Source: Oscillospiraceae bacterium
Lineage (GTDB): Bacteria; Bacillota; Clostridia; Oscillospirales; Ruminococcaceae
Assembly (NCBI GenBank): GCA_003453215.1
Contig: DMMB01000071.1
Location: forward strand, 3,682-27,343
Direction: 5' to 3'
DNA length: 23,662 bases
Position 1 is the stretch's first letter, and every line of letters begins with the position of its first letter. This document shows, in pieces, positions 14,082 to 21,128 of this stretch. The notes beneath the pieces were generated by a model, which saw only the letters and a program-made list of their open reading frames with translations, was not told where the DNA came from and ran no database searches. The position numbers and the translations under genes were made by a program.

Positions 14082-15269
14082 ATGAACATTTTGGTAATCA
14101 ACGCAGGCAGTTCCTCTCTCAAATATCAGCTGATCCGCATGGAAGATGAAGCAACGCTGTGCAAAGGCGTTTGCGAGCGTATCGGCATTGATGGGAAATA
14201 CAGCTACAAGACCGCCGAGGGCTATAAAGTGGAAAAAGAAGCCGATCTTTTCACCCACAAGGATGCCTTTGGTGTCATTCTGCACGAAATGGTGGAAGGC
14301 GAAGGCCATGTCATCAATAGTGTAGCGGAAATTGCCGCAGTAGGCCACCGCGTTACCCATGGCGGCGCTAAATTCTCCCACTCGGTGCTGGTGGATGATG
14401 CCGCGATTGAGGCTATCAATGATATGCGGGATATCAGCCCGCTGCACAATCCGCCCCAGGCAGCAACCATCCGGGCCTGCCGCAGCGTATTTGGGGAAGA
14501 GCTGCCCATGGTAGCGGTATTTGATACGGCGTTCCATGCCACTATGCCGGCCAAAGCGTATACCTTTGCCATTCCTTATAAATATTACGAGGAGCATGGG
14601 GTGCGCCGTTATGGGTTCCATGGCACCAGCCATCGCTACATTAGCGGCCGGGTGGCAGAGCTGATGGGGGAGATGCCCCACCGCCTGATTACCTGCCATC
14701 TGGGCAATGGCAGCTCGGTAGCAGCCATTAAAGATGGCAAGGTAGTGGATACTTCGATGGGCTTTACGCCCCTGGATGGTCTGATGATGGGCACCCGCTG
14801 CGGCGGGATCGATCCCTCCATCGTGGGTTACATTGCCGGGCTGGAAAGCCTGCAGGAGAGCGAGGTTTCCCGGATTTTGAACAACGAATCCGGCCTGCTG
14901 GGGGTTTCCGGCGTTTCCAGCGATTGCCGCGATGTACAGGCGGCGGCCGAAGCCGGCAATGAGCGGGCCCAACTGGCGCTGGATATGCTGGAATATCAGC
15001 TGATAAAGCTGATTGGCGGTTATGCGGCGGCGCTGGGCGGCGTGGATGCCATTCTGTTTGCCGGCGGCATTGGAGAAAACGATATGGGCCTGCGGGCAAA
15101 GGTGCTGCGCGACCTGGCTTATCTGGGCGTGACTCCTGATCTGGAGGCCAACAACTGCCGCGGCGAGGAAGTACGCATTTCCGGCGCGGATAGCAAGGTA
15201 CAGGTATGGGTAATCCCCACCAATGAAGAGATTATGATTGCGCGGGATACCGCAGAATTTGTGAAATAA
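14082..15269 (+). CDS. ackA: Acetate kinase
   Basis: A 395-residue cytosolic enzyme that interconverts acetyl phosphate plus ADP with acetate plus ATP, the ATP-yielding last step of fermentation to acetate. Diagnostic segments include the start NAGSSSLKY (7-15), HRVTHGG with Arg90, VAVFDTAFH with Asp148, RRYGFHGTSH with His180, HLGNGSS, TRCGGIDPS, FAGGIGEN and the late PTNEE whose Glu completes the active site. Length is usual for AckA (about 400). ATG 14082 follows AAAGGAGA with an 11-base spacing, rather long; an in-frame start at 14034 would lack a ribosome binding site. Phosphotransacetylase, often the neighbour of ackA, is not found here. A terminator hairpin follows. Confidence 0.97.
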   Translation: MNILVINAGSSSLKYQLIRMEDEATLCKGVCERIGIDGKYSYKTAEGYKVEKEADLFTHKDAFGVILHEMVEGEGHVINSVAEIAAVGHRVTHGGAKFSHSVLVDDAAIEAINDMRDISPLHNPPQAATIRACRSVFGEELPMVAVFDTAFHATMPAKAYTFAIPYKYYEEHGVRRYGFHGTSHRYISGRVAELMGEMPHRLITCHLGNGSSVAAIKDGKVVDTSMGFTPLDGLMMGTRCGGIDPSIVGYIAGLESLQESEVSRILNNESGLLGVSGVSSDCRDVQAAAEAGNERAQLALDMLEYQLIKLIGGYAAALGGVDAILFAGGIGENDMGLRAKVLRDLAYLGVTPDLEANNCRGEEVRISGADSKVQVWVIPTNEEIMIARDTAEFVK

Positions 15270-15284
15270 GTTTCGGATAAACAA

Positions 15285-15329
15285 AAAGCGGCGCTGCTAT
15301 CCTTAAAAGGACGGCAGCGCTGCTGCTTT
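15285..15329. terminator. Terminator between convergent ackA and the DUF378 gene
   Basis: AAAGC/GCTTT, GCGCTGC/GCAGCGC and TCCTT/AAGGA stems are stacked with small bulges. The minus-strand side is followed by a run of T, so it is strongest for the DUF378 gene; it probably works both ways. Confidence 0.7.
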
Positions 15330-15352
15330 GTGCAAAAATTGTGGATGGAAAA

Positions 15353-15568
15353 TCAATGACCGCGTTCCCCGGCCGGTTCTTCTTCCCGGAACAGCAGCGA
15401 AATGCACCAGATGCCGGCCAGTGCCACCAAAGTGTAGATGATGCGGGCAACAATGCTGCCCTGCCCGCCGCAGATCCATGCAACGGTATCAAAGCGGAAC
15501 AGTCCGACGCCGCCCCAGTTCAGCGCACCGATAATCACCAGCGCCAGAGAAATTTTATCCATAATCAT
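15353..15568 (-). CDS. DUF378 family small membrane protein
   Basis: A 71-residue protein with two membrane helices (about 5-24 and 39-60). The opening DKISLALVIIGALNWGGVGLF and the segment ARIIYTLVALAGIWCI are the standard pattern of the DUF378 (YuzA-like) family, whose role is not known. The C-terminus is short, charged and Glu-rich. ATG 15568 lies 12 bases after AAAGGAG; the second ATG at 15562 would be 18 bases away, so the first is preferred. The gene lies alone between convergent ackA and the divergent PHP phosphatase gene. Confidence 0.88.
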   Translation of the reverse strand: MIMDKISLALVIIGALNWGGVGLFRFDTVAWICGGQGSIVARIIYTLVALAGIWCISLLFREEEPAGERGH

Positions 15569-15676
15569 AGGGAACGAAAACTCCTTTCTTTTTGCTCCGC
15601 AGGGAGCATTTGGTGATAGTCTGCCCGCCGAAGGGACGGCTTATACACCGGGGGACTGGCATTTGCCATGGCGAAG

Positions 15677-15685
15677 TGGTATAAT
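15677..15685 (+). promoter_or_regulatory. Extended -10 promoter of the PHP phosphatase gene
   Basis: TGG followed by a perfect TATAAT (15680-15685), 32 bases before the start codon. No good -35 is present at 16-18 bases. Confidence 0.5.
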
Positions 15686-15717
15686 AAAATAGAAAGCGGT
15701 GAAAAGAGGGGAACAAA

Positions 15718-16518
15718 ATGATTTTTGATAGCCACACCCACAGCCATTTTTCGGCGGATAGCCAGGCAGAACCGCGGGCCATGGCAGAAGCGGCGCTGGA
15801 AAAGGGATTGGCGGGGCTGTGTGTGACCGATCATTACGATTGCGATGAGATCCCGGCTTTCTGTACGCTGGAAAATCTGCGGGGTGCGAAAGCGGCGCTG
15901 GCTCCCTTGCAGCAGGAATATGCCGGCCGGCTGGAAATCCTGCGTGGGGTGGAACTGGCACAGGGCGTGCTGTGCCCTAATGAGGCGCGGGAAGTGCTGG
16001 CACTAACCGACTACGATTATGTGCTGGGCAGCGTTCATGCAGGGCGCTGGCGGGAGGACTACTACTGGATGGACTATCGGAACCCGCCCCATCCGCTGCC
16101 GGTGCTGATGCAGGAATATTTTGAGAACTGCCTGGCGGTGGCCCGTTGGGATCAGGTGGATGCCATGGCTCATTTGGGCTATCTGAAGCGCTACGCCATC
16201 CGGGATGGCGTGACGCTGGACTATACCCCCTATGATGATCAAATCGATGCCATTCTGCACACACTGATAGAGACCGGCAAGGCGCTGGAAGTGAACACAT
16301 CCGGGTTCCGTTATGGGCTGCCGGAGTGGCTCCCCGGCATTGAGATCTGGCGGCGATACCGCGTGATGGGCGGTGAACTGGTGACCATCGGCAGCGATGC
16401 CCACCGGCCGGAGGACATCGGTGCGGGGCATAAAGAAGCGCAGCGGATGCTGCGGGAACTGGGCTTTTCCCATTTCTTCTATTTCCGCGCGCGAAAACCG
16501 GTGGCGGTGAAACTGTAA
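15718..16518 (+). CDS. PHP-domain phosphatase, HisJ-like histidinol-phosphatase
   Basis: A 266-residue PHP-superfamily metal-dependent phosphoesterase. Metal ligands are visible in order: His6 and His8 (DSHTHSH), Asp38-His39 (VTDHYD), Glu79 (RGVEL), His107 (GSVHAG), His152 (MAHLGY), and Asp227/His229 (GSDAHRP). The order and the VNTSGFR segment match HisJ/HisK, which hydrolyse L-histidinol phosphate to L-histidinol in histidine synthesis. No other his gene is nearby, so a related substrate is possible. ATG 15718 follows GAGGGG, with an extended -10 promoter just upstream. A small membrane protein gene follows after 25 bases with its own strong ribosome binding site and may be co-transcribed. 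Confidence 0.85.
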   Translation: MIFDSHTHSHFSADSQAEPRAMAEAALEKGLAGLCVTDHYDCDEIPAFCTLENLRGAKAALAPLQQEYAGRLEILRGVELAQGVLCPNEAREVLALTDYDYVLGSVHAGRWREDYYWMDYRNPPHPLPVLMQEYFENCLAVARWDQVDAMAHLGYLKRYAIRDGVTLDYTPYDDQIDAILHTLIETGKALEVNTSGFRYGLPEWLPGIEIWRRYRVMGGELVTIGSDAHRPEDIGAGHKEAQRMLRELGFSHFFYFRARKPVAVKL

Positions 16519-16543
16519 ATTATAAAAATGGGAGGAATATAAA

Positions 16544-16888
16544 ATGGATGGAAAAATGATGACGGCTTTTACTATCTGGGCAATCGTTGGCTGTGTTCTT
16601 ATTGGGATAGGGATAAGCGCTTTCTTTTCCAAAAAAGCGGTCGGCTTTTGGGCAAATGCAAAGGCTTTTCCCGTGGAAAACGTAAAGGCTTATAACTGTG
16701 CCACAGGCAAATTGTTCATTTTTTACGGCATAGGGTTTATTGCGCTGGGGCTGCCCCTATTGAGCGGAAACGGCCAAAGCTCGCCGTTTATTCTGCTTTC
16801 CGTACTGGGGGTAATGCTGGAAACGATTGTCGTCATGGCGGTTTACAGCACCCGCATAGAAAAGAAGTATAAAAGTGGACGCGGATAA
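16544..16888 (+). CDS. Small membrane protein, DUF3784-like
   Basis: A 114-residue membrane protein with three likely helices: about 6-28, 55-75 and 80-100. Between the first two is the segment FFSKKAVGFWANAKAFPVENVKAYN, which I associate with small clostridial membrane proteins of the DUF3784 type; I hold this family name loosely. Start ATG 16544 follows GGGAGGAATATAAA. The C-terminus is basic. Function is unknown. It lies 25 bases after the PHP gene and 226 bases before rpmG. Confidence 0.65.
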   Translation: MDGKMMTAFTIWAIVGCVLIGIGISAFFSKKAVGFWANAKAFPVENVKAYNCATGKLFIFYGIGFIALGLPLLSGNGQSSPFILLSVLGVMLETIVVMAVYSTRIEKKYKSGRG

Positions 16889-16933
16889 AGCAGCAGAACA
16901 CCGCAAAAACCGCATGAATACAGGCAAAAAGGC

Positions 16934-16963
16934 TTGACTTCCCGGTTGCATCTGTGCTATGAT
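16934..16963 (+). promoter_or_regulatory. Sigma-A promoter of the rpmG-secE-nusG-rplK-rplA operon
   Basis: TTGACT (16934-16939), an 18-base spacer and TATGAT (16958-16963). Each hexamer matches 5 of 6. Transcription should start near 16970. Confidence 0.75.
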
Positions 16964-16969
16964 GTCATT

Positions 16970-17114
16970 ACCTCTCGGAGAAGGGCCTTTTTTTCGTGTG
17001 CGTTTTTGGCCTTTTGGGCCGTTGCTTTTCCCACACGGAAGGGCGGCTGTAACACTTCTCGCCACAAAGAGGGAGGCAAAAGAAATCCGAAGTATAATAG
17101 GAGGTGCCGACTAA
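16970..17114 (+). promoter_or_regulatory. Long structured leader of the rpmG operon
   Basis: About 145 nt of untranslated leader precede rpmG. CGTGTG (16995-17000) pairs with CACACG (17032-17037) around an inner GGCC/GGGCC hairpin, and T-rich segments lie inside. It matches no riboswitch I know. The ribosome binding site is TAGGAGGTG (17098-17106). Confidence 0.4.
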
Positions 17115-17264
17115 ATGAGAGTCAAGATCACTCTGGCTTGTACCGAATGCAAGCAGCGCAACTACAACACCATGAAAAACAAGAAGAACGATCCCGACAG
17201 ACTGGAAATGAACAAGTACTGCCGCTTCTGCCGCAAGCACACTGTTCACCGTGAAACCAAGTAA
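17115..17264 (+). CDS. rpmG: 50S ribosomal protein L33, zinc-binding type
   Basis: A 49-residue ribosomal protein of the large subunit near the E site. It opens with MRVKITLACTECKQRNY and ends with KYCRFCRKHTVHRETK. Cys9, Cys12, Cys36 and Cys39 form two CxxC pairs, marking the zinc-dependent form rather than the Cys-free paralogue made in zinc shortage. TAGGAGGTG precedes the ATG by 8 bases. secE follows after 17 bases, the usual rpmG-secE-nusG order of Firmicutes. Confidence 0.96.
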   Translation: MRVKITLACTECKQRNYNTMKNKKNDPDRLEMNKYCRFCRKHTVHRETK

Positions 17265-17281
17265 TAAGGAGGAGTACAAAG

Positions 17282-17497
17282 ATGGCTGAGACCGCTAAAA
17301 AGCCCAATATCTTTCAGCGTTGGGCACGCTCCTTCAAGGATATGCGCGGCGAGATGAAGAAGGTAGTATGGCCTACCAAAAAGCAGGTCATCAATAACAC
17401 CCTCATCGTACTGGCAGTCGTCCTGATCTCCGCGATTGTTATCTGCGGACTGGATGCTCTGTTCTCGCTCGTTATCAAGCTGCTCCTCAAGGTCTGA
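17282..17497 (+). CDS. secE: Preprotein translocase subunit SecE
   Basis: A 71-residue essential subunit of the SecYEG channel, which clamps SecY in the membrane. The amphipathic segment with the signature EMKKVVWPTKKQV (24-36) precedes a single membrane helix (about 40-68), the short one-helix form usual for Firmicutes. AAGGAGGAG precedes ATG 17282. It sits between rpmG and nusG, as expected. Confidence 0.96.
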   Translation: MAETAKKPNIFQRWARSFKDMRGEMKKVVWPTKKQVINNTLIVLAVVLISAIVICGLDALFSLVIKLLLKV

Positions 17498-17555
17498 TCC
17501 GCCGCCGATGAGCTGCCAACGAATCAAACTATAATACCAAACGGGAGGGAACCAT

Positions 17556-18080
17556 ATGGCTGAAGAAGCAAAATGGTATGTGGTGCATACCTATTCCGGG
17601 TATGAAAATAAAGTAGCCGACAGCATCGTGAATGCGGTGGAAAATCGTCAGCTGCAGCACCTGATTACCGATGTAAAGATCCCGACCGAAATGGTGGTCG
17701 AGATTAAGGATGACGGCCAAAAGGTGGAAAAGGAGCAGAAGCTTTTCCCCAGCTATGTTTTTGTCAAGATGATTATGACAGATGACAGCTGGTATGTTGT
17801 CCGGAATATTCGCGGAGTAACGGGCTTTGTGGGCCCAGGCTCCAAACCGGTACCGCTGACGGAAGCGGAGATTGATCGCTTCCAGGTGGAAAACCGGCAG
17901 ATCGAGACCAACTATGCCGTAGGCGACAGCGTAGAAGTCACCGGCGGCTATCTGGAAGGCTTTGTGGGCGTTGTGGATGCCATCGATACCGAAAAACAGA
18001 TTACCCGCGTCACTGTTTCGATGATGGGAAAAGATGTAACGGTAGAGCTGGCCCTGAACGAAGTAAAGCCCCTGGAATAA
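17556..18080 (+). CDS. nusG: Transcription termination/antitermination factor NusG
   Basis: A 174-residue factor that binds the RNA polymerase clamp and affects pausing, termination and coupling to the ribosome. The N-terminal NGN domain (about 5-110) opens with AKWYVVHTYSGYENKVA and contains KLFPSYVFVKM; the KOW domain (about 120-174) begins GDSVEVTGGYLEGFVGVV. Length fits the family. GGGAGGG precedes ATG 17556. About 158 nt of structured leader separate it from rplK. Confidence 0.97.
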   Translation: MAEEAKWYVVHTYSGYENKVADSIVNAVENRQLQHLITDVKIPTEMVVEIKDDGQKVEKEQKLFPSYVFVKMIMTDDSWYVVRNIRGVTGFVGPGSKPVPLTEAEIDRFQVENRQIETNYAVGDSVEVTGGYLEGFVGVVDAIDTEKQITRVTVSMMGKDVTVELALNEVKPLE

Positions 18081-18100
18081 TAAAAGCAACACAAATAAAA

Positions 18101-18164
18101 CCGCAGGCTCGTGCGTAAACGAGCCGATAGGCTTCGCTCCCAATCGAGCCGGGAACGCAGCCTG
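18101..18164 (+). promoter_or_regulatory. nusG-rplK intergenic RNA with alternative pairings
   Basis: GGCTCGT (18106-18112) pairs with ACGAGCC (18119-18125). A second CGAGCC copy at 18145-18150 and AGCCTG at 18159-18164 could pair with the same left arm instead. This lies just before the L1-type site and may be part of its fold. Function is inferred at best. Confidence 0.3.
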
Positions 18165-18219
18165 TGGGAGGAACCGTCCGCCAACAACTAAAACAGGACG
18201 GCCCGCTATCATTACCACA
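18163..18219 (+). promoter_or_regulatory. Predicted ribosomal protein L1 binding site upstream of rplK
   Basis: TGTGG (18163-18167) can pair with CCACA (18215-18219). Inside, an asymmetric purine-rich GAGGAA loop and a perfect CCGTCC/GGACGG stem (18174-18179 with 18196-18201) complete the fold. The GTGGGAGG...ACCAC pattern resembles the L1 site in helices 76-78 of 23S rRNA, the basis of L1 feedback on the L11-L1 mRNA in E. coli. It ends a few bases before the rplK ribosome binding site. Confidence 0.6.
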
Positions 18220-18238
18220 TATTTGGAGGTGCAGAAAC

Positions 18239-18664
18239 ATGGCTCAGAAAGTAGTAGGCTATATCAAGCTGCAGATCCCTGCCGGCAAGGCAACCCCCGC
18301 GCCCCCCGTTGGTCCCGCACTGGGTCAGCATGGCGTAAACATTATGGCTTTCACCAAGGAATTCAATGAGCGCACCAAAAACGATGTCGGCCTCATTATC
18401 CCCGTTGCGATTACCGTATATGCAGACCGTACTTTTAGCTTTATTACCAAAACTCCCCCCGCGGCCGTCCTCATCAAGAAGGCCATCAACCTGGAGTCCG
18501 GCTCCGGCGTGCCCAATAAGACCAAAGTGGGCAAGATTACCCGTGAGCAGCTGCAGAAGATTGCTGAACTGAAGATGCCCGACCTGAACGCTGCCAATGT
18601 AGAAGCCGCCATCAGCATGATTGCCGGTACTGCCCGCAGCATGGGCGTAGAAGTAGAAGGCTAA
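18239..18664 (+). CDS. rplK: 50S ribosomal protein L11
   Basis: A 141-residue protein of the GTPase-associated centre of the large subunit. It opens with VVGYIKLQIPAGKATPAPP and VGPALGQHGVNIMAF, the Pro-rich N-terminal domain that moves during factor binding. The rRNA-binding C-terminal domain contains GKITREQLQKIAELKMPDLN and ends with the GTARSMGVEVEG signature. TTTGGAGGTG precedes ATG 18239; the longer frame from 18164 is leader RNA. rplA follows after 68 bases. Confidence 0.97.
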   Translation: MAQKVVGYIKLQIPAGKATPAPPVGPALGQHGVNIMAFTKEFNERTKNDVGLIIPVAITVYADRTFSFITKTPPAAVLIKKAINLESGSGVPNKTKVGKITREQLQKIAELKMPDLNAANVEAAISMIAGTARSMGVEVEG

Positions 18665-18680
18665 ACGCTTTCTTGTAACA

Positions 18681-18709
18681 GTGGGAGGAACCATTCCGCT
18701 AAACACCAC
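18681..18709 (+). promoter_or_regulatory. Second L1-type site, upstream of rplA
   Basis: GTGGGAGGAACC (18681-18692) shares 12 bases with the site before rplK. GTGG pairs with CCAC (18706-18709) and encloses a GGAA/TTCC stem-loop (18687-18690 with 18694-18697). It lies just before the rplA ribosome binding site and would let L1 control its own cistron directly. Confidence 0.55.
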
Positions 18710-18732
18710 ATTATAGGAGGATAATATAAGCT

Positions 18733-19446
18733 ATGAAGCATGGTAAGAAATATACAGACAGCAGAAAGCTGGTAGACAGCGCTAAGCTGTATGAGCCGGC
18801 AGAGGCGCTGGATCTCTGCGCCAAGACCGGCAAGGCGAAATTTGATGAAACCGTCGAAATCCACGTCCGCCTGGGCGTAGATAGCCGTCACGCTGACCAG
18901 CAGGTTCGCGGCGCTGTGGTACTGCCCAATGGTACCGGCAAGAGCGTTCGCGTTCTGTGCTTTGCCCGCGGCGATGCTGCCGAAGCAGCCAAGGCTGCCG
19001 GCGCTGAGTTTGTAGGCGCTGAGGACATGATGGAGAAGATCCAGAAAGAGAACTGGATGGACTTCGACGTTGTTATCGCTACCCCTGACATGATGGGTAT
19101 CGTTGGTCGTCTGGGTAAGATCCTGGGTCCGCGTGGCCTGATGCCCAACCCCAAGGCTGGTACTGTTACCCCCGATGCTGGTCGCGCTGTGACCGAAGCA
19201 AAGGCTGGTAAGATTGAGTATCGTCTGGATAAGACCAACATCATCCACTGCCCCATCGGCAAGGTTTCCTTCGGCGCTCAGAAGCTGCAGGAGAACTTTG
19301 ATACTCTGATGGACGCGATCGTAAAGGCCAAGCCCGCGGCTGCCAAGGGTCAGTACGTCCGTTCCTGCGTGGTTGCTACCACCATGGGCCCCGGCGTCAA
19401 GATCAATCCCGCCCGCTTTGTTGCTGTTACTACTGCGGAGAACTGA
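18733..19446 (+). CDS. rplA: 50S ribosomal protein L1
   Basis: A 237-residue protein of the L1 stalk, which helps release the E-site tRNA, and a translational repressor of its own operon in E. coli. It opens MKHGKKYTDSRKLVDSAKLY and contains the signature LGKILGPRGLMPNPKAGTV (about 127-145) and an FDETVEIHVRLGVD segment. Length is normal. The AGGAGG ribosome binding site is 12 bases from ATG 18733, longer than usual. Codon choice shifts to GCT/GGT/CGT-rich use in the middle of the gene, as expected for very high expression. A terminator follows, and rplJ/rplL do not. Confidence 0.97.
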   Translation: MKHGKKYTDSRKLVDSAKLYEPAEALDLCAKTGKAKFDETVEIHVRLGVDSRHADQQVRGAVVLPNGTGKSVRVLCFARGDAAEAAKAAGAEFVGAEDMMEKIQKENWMDFDVVIATPDMMGIVGRLGKILGPRGLMPNPKAGTVTPDAGRAVTEAKAGKIEYRLDKTNIIHCPIGKVSFGAQKLQENFDTLMDAIVKAKPAAAKGQYVRSCVVATTMGPGVKINPARFVAVTTAEN

Positions 19447-19458
19447 TAAGCGAATGAT

Positions 19459-19492
19459 AAAGCGGACTCTCCGGAGCCCGCTTTTCCTTTTT
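19459..19492 (+). terminator. Terminator of the rpmG-rplA operon
   Basis: AAAGCGG...CCGCTTT stem with an inner CTC/GAG extension, followed by TTCCTTTTT. It begins 12 bases after the rplA stop. Confidence 0.8.
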
Positions 19493-19512
19493 ACGAAGAA
19501 AGGAGAACCCCT

Positions 19513-19938
19513 GTGAAAATCGCAAAGGAATTCAAAGATTTTATTTCCCGCGGCAATGTAATGGATATGGCGGTCGGCGTAATTGTTGGTGGCGCTTTTG
19601 GCAAGATCACCTCTTCGCTGGTCAACGATGTATTTATGCCGCTTCTGGGCTGGGTTATCGGGGATATTGACCTGACAGCCCTGAATATCACCCTTTCCCC
19701 GGCCATTATGGAGGGCGAGACGGTGGTAAAGGAAGCCGTGGTCATCGGCATTGGCAGCTTTTTGGCAACCATCATTGACTTTTTACTCATTGCACTGGTG
19801 GTGTTCCTGTTTGTCAAGGCAGTAAATACCGCCCGCAGCAAGCTGGAAAAGCCGGAAGAGGAAGCCCCTGCCGCGCCGCCGGAGCCTTCCAATGAGGAAA
19901 AGCTGCTGACCGAAATCCGGGATTTGTTGAAAAAATAA
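19513..19938 (+). CDS. mscL: Large-conductance mechanosensitive channel
   Basis: A 141-residue channel that opens under membrane tension to release solutes on hypo-osmotic shock. The N-terminal amphipathic helix and first membrane helix read EFKDFISRGNVMDMAVGVIV, the most conserved part of MscL. The second helix is at about 76-100, and the C-terminal cytoplasmic part has a Pro/Ala/Glu linker (about 115-127) before the bundle helix EEKLLTEIRDLLKK. The start is GTG 19513, with AAAGGAGA 8 bases before; no in-frame ATG lies nearby. It stands between two terminators, so it is a separate unit unless the upstream terminator leaks. Confidence 0.95.
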   Translation: MKIAKEFKDFISRGNVMDMAVGVIVGGAFGKITSSLVNDVFMPLLGWVIGDIDLTALNITLSPAIMEGETVVKEAVVIGIGSFLATIIDFLLIALVVFLFVKAVNTARSKLEKPEEEAPAAPPEPSNEEKLLTEIRDLLKK

Positions 19939-19952
19939 ATAAAGCACCAAAT

Positions 19953-19985
19953 AGAACGCTTTCCCGCATGGGGGCGTTCTTTTTT
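19953..19985 (+). terminator. Terminator of mscL
   Basis: AGAACGC/GCGTTCT stem with CCC/GGG inner pairing, followed by TTTTTT. It lies 14 bases after the mscL stop. Confidence 0.88.
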
Positions 19986-20105
19986 CAGCAATTTTGCAGA
20001 AGGAGAGAAAACAGCACAGAAAATTTTGGGGCCGGTGCAGTAAAATGCCAAAATATCCGCACTAATTAGGCAGAGGACAAAAAACGAAGCCAAGGAGGAA
20101 GCCCA

Positions 20106-21128
20106 ATGAGAAAGCGAATACTGGCGGCGGCAGGAATTATATTGGCCATGATGCTGGTACTGGCCGGCTGCGGCAGCACCAATCGTGCAGCAAACGATAG
20201 TATTACAGATAACAAGTATTTTGCGCGGAATGAAAGCGATACAAGCAGCGCAGGACTGTTTGATGTGGATGATCCCATGTTCCCGGAGCCGGACCCTGAT
20301 GTACGGGCGGAAAATGGCAGCGATACAGCGCTGCCTACCGATCGTAAACTTATCCAAACGGCACAGATGGAACTGGAAAGCCGGGATTACGCCAAAGCAT
20401 TGGCCGCCCTGGAGCAGATGGTGGCCGATTGCGGTGGGTATATTGAAAGCCGGAACGAGCAGGGCGGCAGCCTGTACAGCAGCCGTTACAGTGCCCGGTA
20501 TGCCAATATAACGGCCCGCATTCCGGCAGAGAAGCTGGAAACGGCAATGAGTACCGCCGGCGAGCTGTGCAATGTAGTAAGCCGCAGTACCGATGTAGCG
20601 GATGTGACCGAAAGCTATGCCGATACCGAAGCCCGGCTAAAAACCCTCCGTCTGCAGGAGGAGCGGCTGTTGGAGATCCTCTCCAAGGCAACGGATTTAA
20701 GTGATGTACTGGAACTGGAAAGCCGCCTGAGCGACGTGCGGTACCAGATTGAAGCCTACGAGGCGGCCCTGCGCAATTACGATAGCCTGGTAAGCTATTC
20801 CACGCTGCAGATTACCCTGCAGGAAGTGGTGGAATACAGCGTCATCAATGATCCGCCCCAAACACTGGGCCAGCGCCTTTCCGATGGCTTTGCGGATTCG
20901 ATGCGGCTGGTGAAAAACAGCGCCGAAAATGTGCTGGTTTGGCTGGTAACTTATTTGCCGCTGGTTTTGCTGTGGGCGGTGATCATTGCCGCAGTGGTAT
21001 GGCTGGTTTGGCGGGCGGCGCGCCGTGCAAAGAAAAACGGCAAGCAGTTGCCCCGGGGTAAGAAAGCAGAAAATGGGACAGAAACCGCACCGGCTGCAAG
21101 CGAGAAAAAGGAGGATGCCGAAAAATGA
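20106..21128 (+). CDS. DUF4349 lipoprotein
   Basis: A 340-residue exported protein. The signal peptide ends with lipobox LAGC (Cys22), followed by a disordered acidic Asp/Ser-rich linker to about residue 75. The DUF4349 region (about 78-305) has the opening RKLIQTAQMELESRDYAKAL, a GGYIESR segment, ITARIPAEKL, a long coiled-coil stretch (about 165-225: EARLKTLRLQEERLLEIL and onward), and a final membrane helix (277-303) with a basic, Lys-rich tail. A lipid anchor at one end and a helix at the other would tether both ends to the membrane. The family's function is unknown. GGAGG precedes ATG 20106. The stop overlaps the next gene by ATGA. Confidence 0.87.
   Translation: MRKRILAAAGIILAMMLVLAGCGSTNRAANDSITDNKYFARNESDTSSAGLFDVDDPMFPEPDPDVRAENGSDTALPTDRKLIQTAQMELESRDYAKALAALEQMVADCGGYIESRNEQGGSLYSSRYSARYANITARIPAEKLETAMSTAGELCNVVSRSTDVADVTESYADTEARLKTLRLQEERLLEILSKATDLSDVLELESRLSDVRYQIEAYEAALRNYDSLVSYSTLQITLQEVVEYSVINDPPQTLGQRLSDGFADSMRLVKNSAENVLVWLVTYLPLVLLWAVIIAAVVWLVWRAARRAKKNGKQLPRGKKAENGTETAPAASEKKEDAEK

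Noticed and set aside
13974..15284. A 436-codon antisense ORF covering ackA.
   Set aside because: Composition is that of an antisense shadow, and ackA is certain on the other strand.
17093..17098. TATAAT just before rpmG as a promoter.
   Set aside because: It runs into the ribosome binding site and has no -35; the 16934-16963 promoter is far better.
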